From the NCBI GenBank assembly GCA_910584785.1, contig CAJUDX010000122.1, positions 1-5,276 on the forward strand: a stretch of DNA of 5,276 nt. The letters run 5' to 3'. The translations under genes were made by a program, and so were the position numbers. The notes beneath the pieces are model-generated. The model was given only the letters and a program-made list of their open reading frames with translations. It did not search any database and was not told where the DNA came from. Origin of the DNA: an uncultured Lachnospiraceae bacterium. GTDB taxonomy: Bacteria; Bacillota; Clostridia; Lachnospirales; Lachnospiraceae. Every line of letters starts with the position of its first letter. Position 1 is the first letter of the stretch. Below, piece after piece: positions 1-5,023 of this stretch.

Positions 1-51
1 ATACCGACATATAAGAACTTCTAAAGAGATAATCTAAATTCACCCATAATT

Positions 52-222
52 TTACCTTGAAAAATATCCAACAAATAAAAGTAGTAGACTAATTAAACCA
101 AGTCCAATCAAAATTCCCGGCAAAAATCCTGCTAAAAACAGTTTGCTAATAGAAGCACCCGTAGCTGAGCCATAGACAACCATTAGTATACTGGGTGAAA
201 TAATAACACCAATACTTCCCTC
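52..222 (-). pseudogene. dctM: Fragment of TRAP transporter large permease (DctM)
   Basis: Read on the minus strand, this stretch gives a 56-residue peptide running from EGSIGVIISPSILMVVYGSA through a hydrophobic GFLPGILIGLGLI segment to a TAA stop at 52-54. It matches the internal DctM region usually written GxLGIIIPPSIPMVIYG...LFLAGIIPGLL, part of the membrane subunit of TRAP dicarboxylate/sialic-acid-type importers. An intact DctM is about 430 residues, so only roughly an eighth is left. Upstream, the frame meets a stop at 238-240 after five unrelated residues (KLIVF), and there is no start codon at the head of the homology. The canonical PPSIP has become SPSIL. No further DctM sequence was recognised in 1-51 in any minus frame. 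I call it a non-functional relic. The family assignment rests on remembered motif patterns only. Confidence 0.5.
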
Positions 223-265
223 AAAAACAATAAGTTTTTAACTTATCCATTCTAAAGGGAAGTAT
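212..265. repeat. Compound imperfect inverted repeat at the edge of the dctM relic
   Basis: Two nested inverted repeats share almost the same centre, near 238. The outer arms are ATACTTCCCT (212-221) and AGGGAAGTAT (256-265), a perfect 10-bp pair. The inner arms are ATAAGTT (230-236) and AACTTAT (240-246), a perfect 7-bp pair around TTT. The 8-9 bases between inner and outer arms do not match. A third small hairpin, AAGTATA/TATACTT (260-266 and 271-277), overlaps the right outer arm and the stop codon of the lipoprotein gene. The left outer arm is also the first coding sequence of the dctM relic, so the structure sits exactly where that homology breaks off. Confidence 0.6.
222..246 (-). terminator. 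Possible weak terminator after the lipoprotein gene
   Basis: On the minus strand, about 30 bases after the lipoprotein stop, the hairpin ATAAGTT-AAA-AACTTAT is followed by TGTTTTTG. The position and T-run fit an intrinsic terminator. However, the stem is nearly all A/T and the T-run is interrupted, so it would be weak on its own. The outer arms of the larger inverted repeat could stabilise it. Confidence 0.35.
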
Positions 266-275
266 AAATATATAC

Positions 276-818
276 TTACTTATTCGTAATTCCTTTTGCC
301 ACTAAATCTAAAATCTGATCTCTAATTTGATATTGGAAATCAAGACTGATTTCAGGAGCTTTTTCAATACCTAAAATAATCTTTATTGTATCAGCCATAT
401 CTTCACTTAAAAACGCTCCTTGCACTGCTAATACTAACGAAACTTCCTCTGAACCATCATACGAAGCAGGTACATAGACTTCCCAGCTTCTTTCCACTCC
501 ATCTACTTCCGCAGTATATTCTACTGTATCTGGATAAACAGTTCTTCTTGGAGCTAATTCCTGATCGGTTGGCTTTAATATAACAGGATTAGTTGTATTG
601 CTTCCTGTTGGCTTTACTTCTGAATCGCTGTTTTCTTTACCTTTTTCAGTTTCTTCTTCAACTTCTCCCTCTACCTCTGTTTCTTCTTCCATTGTTGAAC
701 TTTCTTCTGCAGTACTCTCCACATTAGATGTCTGAGAAGGTGCAGTTTGTGCTGTATTATTACATCCTGCTAACAACGAAGCCATCGTCAAAAGTAAAAC
801 TATTTTTTTCTTTTTCAT
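276..818 (-). CDS. Lipoprotein with acidic linker and truncated esterase-like N-terminus
   Basis: This 180-residue protein begins with a clear type II signal peptide: KKKK at 2-5, a hydrophobic core, and lipobox LLAGC with the lipidated Cys at 19. It should therefore be anchored on the outer face of the membrane. Residues 20-75 are a low-complexity Thr/Ser/Glu linker (for example EEETEVEGEVEEETEKGKE), typical of Gram-positive surface lipoproteins. Residues about 96-135 (TVEYTAEVDGVERSWEVYVP, then ASYDGSEEVSLVLAVQG) resemble the opening beta strands of the PHB-depolymerase/feruloyl-esterase-like alpha/beta hydrolases, where the pattern is RSYLVYVPxxYDGSxPxPLVVALHGGG. The usual HG oxyanion turn is QG here. 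The fold then stops: no GxSxG nucleophile and no catalytic Asp or His follow. Residues 136-180 are a tail I do not recognise. The family is normally more than 250 residues, so this looks like a shortened or chimeric derivative and is probably not an active esterase. The ATG at 818 is preceded by GGAG at 828-831 with 9-base spacing. No convincing promoter was seen upstream. Confidence 0.75.
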   Translation of the reverse strand: MKKKKIVLLLTMASLLAGCNNTAQTAPSQTSNVESTAEESSTMEEETEVEGEVEEETEKGKENSDSEVKPTGSNTTNPVILKPTDQELAPRRTVYPDTVEYTAEVDGVERSWEVYVPASYDGSEEVSLVLAVQGAFLSEDMADTIKIILGIEKAPEISLDFQYQIRDQILDLVAKGITNK

Positions 819-865
819 CTAAATATTCTCCAATCTGTTCTTTTCTATAGATTCCTAATATCTAC

Positions 866-895
866 AAAGCGGACATTTACAGCCCGCCTTTTTTT
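866..895 (-). terminator. Terminator-like hairpin after the permease gene
   Basis: On the minus strand, 24 bases past the permease stop, GCGGGC (887-882) pairs with GTCCGC (874-869) across a 7-base loop, giving six pairs including one G-U. It is preceded by an A-run and followed by TTTG. This plausibly ends the three-gene operon. Read on the plus strand, the same hairpin has one A-C mismatch but a much better T7 run (889-895). No plus-strand gene upstream needs it, so I assign it to the minus operon. Confidence 0.55.
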
Positions 896-911
896 ATTAT
901 TGAAGAAAAAT

Positions 912-2249
912 TTACAACCATAAACTGCACACAAATGTTGCAAACAAACCGCCAAGCGACATCACTACATTGCTGACTGACAAAGTTTTTAACCCGGTTT
1001 TCATATCAAAACCCATACAGTTTGTGTATACCCAGAAATAACTGTCATTTACATGGCAGCAGGCACGTGCTCCGGCTCCAGAAGCAAGGAAAATTAAAAT
1101 CGGATTTAAACCTAAACTTGCTGCAATAGGAGCACATAAGGTCGCTGCCGTAGTTACTGCAACTGTTCCCGAACCCTGCACTACTTTTAATACACCGGAA
1201 ATCACAAATGGAATTAAGATAAATGGCAGACCTGTATTAATAACCATATTCGCAAGGCTGTCACCGGCGCCAGATACTTTCAAAACCTGACCAAGCGCCC
1301 CGCCAGCAGCGGTAATAAATACGATAGGCCCTGCATCCTTTAACGTAACATCCATAACTTCCAGGACTTTCTTTCCGCCTAACCGTTTTCCCAACATAAC
1401 AATCGCAAGAATGGCTCCAATCGCTAAGGCAACATTAGAATCACCAATAAACGAAGTAACCGTAAGAATGGGAGACCCCTCTGCGCACACCATATCGCAG
1501 GTCGTTTTTGCAATAATTAAGCAAATCGGCACAACTAAAGGAAGTAAGCTGGCTAATGTTCCAGGAAGATCAGTGTCATCATCAAGGCTTACCATTTCTT
1601 TTTCTGCTTCTTTTACATCATCACGGAATTGATAAAAACTGTCGGGTTTGTTTTTAAAGTAAACTTCCGCAAAAATCCAGCCAAATAAAGTCATACATAC
1701 TGCTGCAAATGCACCGTATATGATGGCCTGGCCAATATCAATACCTAACAACCCTGCCGCTGCCAGTGGTCCGGGTGTCGGAGGAACATATACATGAGTA
1801 GCAAGCAGTCCTGCCGACAAGCTTACTGCAAGAATTACTAATGGAATTCTTGTCTTTTTATGTATTGCTTTTACCAAAGGAGTTAAAATAACAAATGCTG
1901 CATCAGAAAACACAGGAATCGAAACCAGATAACCGGTTATAGCCATGGCAAGACCTGCTCTTTTCTGACCAACCAACCGTACAGCATCTAACGCCATCCG
2001 GTTTGTTCCCTTTGCTGCATCAAGATAATTTCCAAGCATAATGCCAAAGATAATGATAATACCGATACTTTTAACCGTTCCTGAAAAACCTCCAGTAATT
2101 GCACCAATGGTATCTGCTCCGCTCATTCGTGCCAAAAGCCCCATAACCAAGGCTGTTGCAAGCAATGAAATAAACGCATTTGCCTTAATTTTAAGACACA
2201 GTACCAGCAATACAGCCATACCTATAACAAAAACAACTTCAATTGGCAT
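912..2249 (-). CDS. GntP-family carboxylate/sugar-acid permease
   Basis: This 445-residue polytopic membrane protein belongs to the GntP (gluconate:H+ symporter-type) branch of the ion transporter superfamily and would import an organic acid with protons. Recognisable family blocks are the PVFSDAAFVILTPL segment (112-125), HVYVPPTPGPLAAA (152-165, equivalent to HxxVPPHPGP of gluconate permeases), VVQGSGTVAVTTAATL (356-371) and HVNDSYFWVY (399-408, equivalent to the HVNDSGFW block). Many hydrophobic segments flank a charged cytoplasmic-type loop at about 199-228 (KNKPDSFYQFRDDVKEAEKE). The length is normal for the family (about 440-450). The ATG at 2249 has AAGGGGG (2256-2262) six bases upstream. 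The gene starts 18 bases after the hydro-lyase small subunit ends, so it is the last gene of that operon and most likely brings in the enzyme's substrate. GntP members also carry citrate, D-glycerate, gluconate and similar acids, so the exact substrate cannot be read from the sequence. Confidence 0.9.
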   Translation of the reverse strand: MPIEVVFVIGMAVLLVLCLKIKANAFISLLATALVMGLLARMSGADTIGAITGGFSGTVKSIGIIIIFGIMLGNYLDAAKGTNRMALDAVRLVGQKRAGLAMAITGYLVSIPVFSDAAFVILTPLVKAIHKKTRIPLVILAVSLSAGLLATHVYVPPTPGPLAAAGLLGIDIGQAIIYGAFAAVCMTLFGWIFAEVYFKNKPDSFYQFRDDVKEAEKEMVSLDDDTDLPGTLASLLPLVVPICLIIAKTTCDMVCAEGSPILTVTSFIGDSNVALAIGAILAIVMLGKRLGGKKVLEVMDVTLKDAGPIVFITAAGGALGQVLKVSGAGDSLANMVINTGLPFILIPFVISGVLKVVQGSGTVAVTTAATLCAPIAASLGLNPILIFLASGAGARACCHVNDSYFWVYTNCMGFDMKTGLKTLSVSNVVMSLGGLFATFVCSLWL

Positions 2250-2267
2250 AATAATCCCCCTTTATTT

Positions 2268-2771
2268 TTATTTATTTTGAAATCTGGCACGCATCATAGG
2301 TTTAATTCCACCTGCTTCCAGGATTTTCATCGCCTGATCACCCAACTTATCACATGAATATACTTTTCCGGTTTCTTTCACCGTAATCTGCCCTTTTTCA
2401 ATATCCAGCGTCAATGTCTGTCCTGCTTCCACTTCCTTACTGATTCCCTTGCAAACCAAAAGTGGCAGTCCCAGGTTAATCGAATTTCGGAAAAAGATTC
2501 TCGCAAAGGAATCTGCGACAACAGCTGCAGCCCCCATATTCAATAACGCAATCGGCGCGTGTTCCCGGCTTGAACCGCAGCCAAAATTTGTTCCAGCCAC
2601 CACAATTCCGCCTTCAGGAAAAGTTGAAGCAATATTTTCATCTACCCCGCACAGACAATGGCTTCCGATTTCCTTCGGATCGGTAATCGCCAAAAAACGG
2701 CCCGGATAAATCTGATCGGTGTCAATATTATTCCCCACAATAATAATTTCTCCAGTAATTTGTTTTTTCAT
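2268..2771 (-). CDS. leuD: LeuD-type hydro-lyase small subunit (3-isopropylmalate dehydratase family)
   Basis: This 167-residue small (swivel-domain) subunit pairs with the large subunit encoded just upstream to form a two-part aconitase-superfamily hydro-lyase in the cytoplasm. Family marks are IDTDQIYPGR (16-25), NFGCGSSREHAP (62-73, the substrate-binding Ser/Arg loop) and FRNSINLGLP (94-103). The length matches the short archaeal/clostridial-type LeuD (about 160-170) rather than the roughly 200-residue enterobacterial form. The start is placed at ATG 2771: AGGAGG at 2778-2783 lies six bases before it. The in-frame GTG three bases earlier would be only three bases from that site. The residues following IYPGR, FLAI (26-29), occupy the loop linked to substrate choice in methanogen isopropylmalate/homoaconitate enzymes. 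Sequence type alone would allow isopropylmalate dehydratase, but the operon argues for a catabolic paralogue such as maleate, citraconate or dimethylmaleate hydratase. The symbol names the family only. Confidence 0.9.
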   Translation of the reverse strand: MKKQITGEIIIVGNNIDTDQIYPGRFLAITDPKEIGSHCLCGVDENIASTFPEGGIVVAGTNFGCGSSREHAPIALLNMGAAAVVADSFARIFFRNSINLGLPLLVCKGISKEVEAGQTLTLDIEKGQITVKETGKVYSCDKLGDQAMKILEAGGIKPMMRARFQNK

Positions 2772-2777
2772 CACGTG

Positions 2778-2783
2778 CCTCCT
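2778..2783 (-). promoter_or_regulatory. Ribosome binding site of the small subunit, overlapping the large-subunit stop
   Basis: A perfect AGGAGG overlaps the TAG stop (2784-2782) of the large-subunit gene, as TAGGAGG. Six bases separate it from ATG 2771. This favours ATG 2771 over the GTG at 2774 and suggests that translation of the two subunits is coupled, keeping their amounts matched. Confidence 0.85.
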
Positions 2784-4041
2784 ATAAATACTTTCTTGGA
2801 TCAGTAATGCATCCGTTTAATATACTGGATGCCACTGCTGCCGGACTTGCCAGATAGATTTCCGCCTTCGTTGACCCCATCCGTCCAGGGAAATTGCGGT
2901 TTGTACTGCTGATACAAACCTCACCAGGAGCAATAATTCCTTCATGTGCACCAAGACATGCGCCACACCCAGGACTTGTAATCGTTGCACCGGCATTCAT
3001 TAAATCCTGTATATATCCTTTTTCCAGACAAGAAAGCATAACTTCTGAAGACGCCGGTACAACAACCAATCTTGTATATTCAGGAATGTGCTTTCCTCTT
3101 AATATCTCTGCTGCTATTGCAATATCCTCTTCCCGTCCTCCGGTACAGCTTCCAATATAGCCCTGATTAATTTTTACTTCTCCACGTTCTACAACACTGC
3201 TTAATGGAGCAACATTATCAACACTGTGAGGACAAGCCAACTGCGGTTCTAATGTTGATACATCAAATACAAAACTCTCCTCATACTGAAAATCCGCATC
3301 TGTGTATTGTACTTCAAATGGACGGACAGCCCGTTTGGATACATATTCCATAACTGCTTCATTTGGCTGCATATATGCGGTTTTTGCTCCCATTTCCACA
3401 GCCATATTACAAATCACCATACGGCCGGCTACATTTAATGATTCTATATAACTTCCAGTAAAATCAATCGCCTTATATACTGCTCCATCCGCCTTAATCT
3501 GTCCAAGTACATGTAAAATTACGTCTTTCGGAAAAACTCCTTTCGGTGCTTTTCCTTCTAACCGAACTTCAATAATCTCAGGAACACGGAACCACAGTTC
3601 ACCAGTCATCAAAATGGTAGCCATATCTGTTGCCCCACATCCGGTTCCCATAGCACCAAATGCACCATGTGTTGTTGTATGGCTGTCTGTAGCAACCACA
3701 ATCATTCCTGGATAAATCACCCCGGCTTCTGGCATAACCTGATGACAAACTCCACAGTTCGTATCAAAGTGAAATTTCAGATTGTTCTTTTTCGCAAACT
3801 CTCTCATTTCCCCATGATTAGCTGCACTCTTAATATCGGGAGCTGGAGCATAATGATCAAATACGAAAGCTGCCCTCGTATTATCCCAAACCTTTTCTCC
3901 CCCCATTTCATAAAAGGAATATACAGTTTGTAAATACAAATCATTAATTTCTGCAAAATCAACCTTAGCTGTTACAATTTCCCCTGCGGATACCGATTCA
4001 CGTCCGCTGTTTTTCGCCAAAATTTTCTCAATAGCGTGCAT
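2782..4041 (-). CDS. leuC: LeuC-type hydro-lyase large subunit, [4Fe-4S] (3-isopropylmalate dehydratase/homoaconitase family)
   Basis: This 419-residue catalytic subunit is of the aconitase superfamily and carries out stereospecific addition or removal of water on 2-hydroxy acids. Counting from ATG 4041, the three iron-sulfur cluster cysteines are Cys299 (GSCTGG) and Cys359/Cys362 (SPGCGACLGAHEG). Other family blocks are VATDSHTTTHGAFGAMGTG (about 116-134) and the substrate-side STNRNFPGRMGS (about 379-390). The length fits the LeuC type of about 420 residues used by archaea and clostridia, not the roughly 465-residue enterobacterial LeuC. An upstream in-frame TTG at 4047 is rejected because it lies almost on the AAGGG ribosome site, whereas ATG 4041 is eight bases away. 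It is the first gene of the operon, 10 bases ahead of the small subunit start. No leuA or leuB is visible in the window and a permease is co-transcribed. I therefore infer a degradative role, for which relatives include DmdAB of nicotinate fermentation and LeuCD-like maleate hydratases. Isopropylmalate dehydratase is not excluded. Confidence 0.92.
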   Translation of the reverse strand: MHAIEKILAKNSGRESVSAGEIVTAKVDFAEINDLYLQTVYSFYEMGGEKVWDNTRAAFVFDHYAPAPDIKSAANHGEMREFAKKNNLKFHFDTNCGVCHQVMPEAGVIYPGMIVVATDSHTTTHGAFGAMGTGCGATDMATILMTGELWFRVPEIIEVRLEGKAPKGVFPKDVILHVLGQIKADGAVYKAIDFTGSYIESLNVAGRMVICNMAVEMGAKTAYMQPNEAVMEYVSKRAVRPFEVQYTDADFQYEESFVFDVSTLEPQLACPHSVDNVAPLSSVVERGEVKINQGYIGSCTGGREEDIAIAAEILRGKHIPEYTRLVVVPASSEVMLSCLEKGYIQDLMNAGATITSPGCGACLGAHEGIIAPGEVCISSTNRNFPGRMGSTKAEIYLASPAAVASSILNGCITDPRKYL

Positions 4042-4047
4042 ACACAA

Positions 4048-4054
4048 TTCCCTT
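4048..4054 (-). promoter_or_regulatory. Ribosome binding site deciding the large-subunit start
   Basis: AAGGGAA (4054-4048) lies eight bases before ATG 4041, counted from the GGG. The alternative TTG at 4047 would leave no usable spacing, so this site fixes the start and shortens the longest open frame by two residues. Confidence 0.75.
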
Positions 4055-4072
4055 TCATTTAAATATCATATT

Positions 4073-4096
4073 TTGTATATCGTATACGATATACAA
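4073..4096. promoter_or_regulatory. Perfect 24-bp palindromic operator, probably for the adjacent GntR/FCD regulator
   Basis: Each half is TTGTATATCGTA, followed by its exact reverse complement, so all 12 base pairs match with no spacer. The symmetry ends exactly at 4073 and 4096 (T on both flanks). GTATAC-centred and TTGTnnnnnnnnACAA palindromes are the usual binding sites of FCD-type GntR regulators. It begins about 12 bases downstream of the operon -10 box, roughly +6 to +29 of the predicted transcript. A protein bound there would block promoter clearance, which suggests a repressor relieved by the substrate or product. Confidence 0.85.
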
Positions 4097-4108
4097 TTTG
4101 ATACAGGG

Positions 4109-4137
4109 ATAATAGCTTATTTTCCTGTTTTCGTCAA
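4109..4137 (-). promoter_or_regulatory. Promoter of the hydro-lyase/permease operon
   Basis: On the minus strand, TTGACG (4137-4132) is followed after exactly 17 bases by TATTAT (4114-4109), each one mismatch from the sigma-A consensus. The predicted start is near 4102, giving a leader of about 60 bases that contains the operator. The upstream side is extremely A/T-rich (4141-4200), which could act as an UP element. Confidence 0.75.
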
Positions 4138-4205
4138 TATCTTTTTCAAAAAATATAATTTTTTTATTATATTTGCATAAACATATTGACATTTTTTTAT
4201 TACAT

Positions 4206-4235
4206 TTGACAATGAAATTTTAAATATGATACAAT
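4206..4235 (+). promoter_or_regulatory. Promoter of the GntR/FCD regulator gene
   Basis: A perfect TTGACA (4206-4211) is followed after 18 bases by TACAAT (4230-4235), one mismatch from consensus. The predicted start is near 4242, giving a leader of about 70 bases. The large palindrome lies more than 100 bases upstream of this promoter and no second copy overlaps it, so direct autorepression is not evident. Confidence 0.7.
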
Positions 4236-4314
4236 ATTCTTACGATAAAGAAGATACGAAATTTTTTATTGCCATTTAACAATTTAGACAATAATTAATA
4301 GAGGTGAGTGCTTA

Positions 4315-4965
4315 ATGGAATCATTAGAACTTATGCCTGCAAGGGTGCGTATTACTTCGATTTTGAAAAAAGCATTATTAGCTGGAGAATATAAAAGCGG
4401 TCAGGAACTTAGTTTGACAGAAATAGCAGAAAAACTTGGGGTGAGCAGAACTCCTGTTCGAGAAGCCTTCCAGACACTTGCTGCCGAAGGCTTAATCGAG
4501 CTGCGTATGAATAAAGGTGCTATGGTGAAACCGATTGATGAAAAATTCATTAAAGATCATTATGAAATGCGAATTTTATTGGAATGTGAAGCTGTCAATC
4601 GTGCAGCATTACGTGGCATGGAAGTTTCTGGATTATTAACACGACTTTATCATACTGCGGATAACCTTACTACTATTGACCGCCAATCCTATACCGAACT
4701 AAACCAGCATATTCATACTTCCATCTGGAAAGCAGCAGATAATCAAAAACTATATGACTTTTTAATGGGTTTATGGAATGGTCCAAGTATCGGACAGGCA
4801 AACTCCGAAGTGGAACATTATTCAAAATCCACACAGGAGCATATACAAATCCTCCAGCATATAAGAAACGGAAATCCGCAGGAAGCACGACAAATTATGG
4901 AAATACATATTGAAAGAAGTATGAATAATATTTTAAAAAGTTTTCATCATGCATATTTCGATTAA
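4315..4965 (+). CDS. GntR-family transcriptional regulator, FCD (FadR) subfamily
   Basis: This 216-residue ligand-responsive DNA-binding protein is the likely controller of the divergent operon. Residues about 8-74 form the GntR winged helix-turn-helix, with helix-turn-helix LSLTEIAEKLGVSRTPVREA at 32-51 and a wing ending at GAMVKPID. Residues about 80-208 are the all-helical FCD ligand domain. Its metal/ligand set can be aligned as Asn130 (usually Asp), His134, His176 (QEHIQIL) and His198 (EIHIERS), suggesting a metal-assisted carboxylate pocket, which suits a dicarboxylate-type effector. The length is typical (210-240). ATG 4315 has GAGGTG at 4301-4306, eight bases upstream. The gene is divergent from the hydro-lyase operon and shares a 273-base control region carrying a perfect palindrome of the FCD operator type. 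Repression relieved by substrate is inferred; activation is possible but fits the operator position less well. Confidence 0.92.
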   Translation: MESLELMPARVRITSILKKALLAGEYKSGQELSLTEIAEKLGVSRTPVREAFQTLAAEGLIELRMNKGAMVKPIDEKFIKDHYEMRILLECEAVNRAALRGMEVSGLLTRLYHTADNLTTIDRQSYTELNQHIHTSIWKAADNQKLYDFLMGLWNGPSIGQANSEVEHYSKSTQEHIQILQHIRNGNPQEARQIMEIHIERSMNNILKSFHHAYFD

Positions 4966-4973
4966 CTTTTACC

Positions 4974-5023
4974 GTCAAAACACTTCTTAGTAAGAAAAAT
5001 GGCGGTTTTGATCATCAAAACAC
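4974..5023. repeat. Cluster of small palindromes and TCAAAACAC repeats after the regulator gene
   Basis: TCAAAACAC occurs at 4975-4983 and again at 5015-5023, 40 bases apart in the same orientation. GTTTTGAT (5005-5012) is the exact reverse complement of ATCAAAAC (5014-5021), forming an 8-bp inverted repeat around one base. Between them, TTCTTA-G-TAAGAA (4984-4996) is a second near-perfect palindrome. The first GTCAAAAC (4974-4981) can also pair with 5005-5012. No T-run follows, so this is not a standard intrinsic terminator. It lies where the regulator ends and the recombinase relic begins. Confidence 0.55.

Noticed and set aside
1..51. Continuation of the DctM relic after its stop by a frameshift.
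   Set aside because: The shifted frame is open, but the peptide (VKLWVNLDYLFRSSYMSV) shows nothing I can match to DctM.
2772..2774. GTG at 2774 as the start of the small subunit.
   Set aside because: It is only three bases from AGGAGG; ATG 2771 is six bases away and is a stronger start codon.
2894..3933. Plus-strand open frames opposite the large-subunit gene.
   Set aside because: They are antisense to a gene with all family motifs and have Cys/Pro/His-rich composition typical of shadow frames.
4042..4047. TTG at 4047 as the start of the large subunit.
   Set aside because: It would sit almost on the AAGGG ribosome site, while ATG 4041 has normal eight-base spacing and gives the usual family N-terminus (MHAIEKILA).
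4186..4191. A second TTGACA as the regulator's -35 box.
   Set aside because: No -10-like hexamer lies 16-19 bases downstream; the copy at 4206 has TACAAT at 18 bases.
4228..4257. Possible second operator over the regulator promoter (GATACAAT, GATACGAA).
   Set aside because: These are only loose half-site resemblances with no palindrome, not enough to claim autoregulation.
4673..4888. Minus-strand open frame inside the regulator gene.
   Set aside because: It overlaps a strongly supported GntR/FCD coding region, has no recognisable domain and is an antisense shadow.
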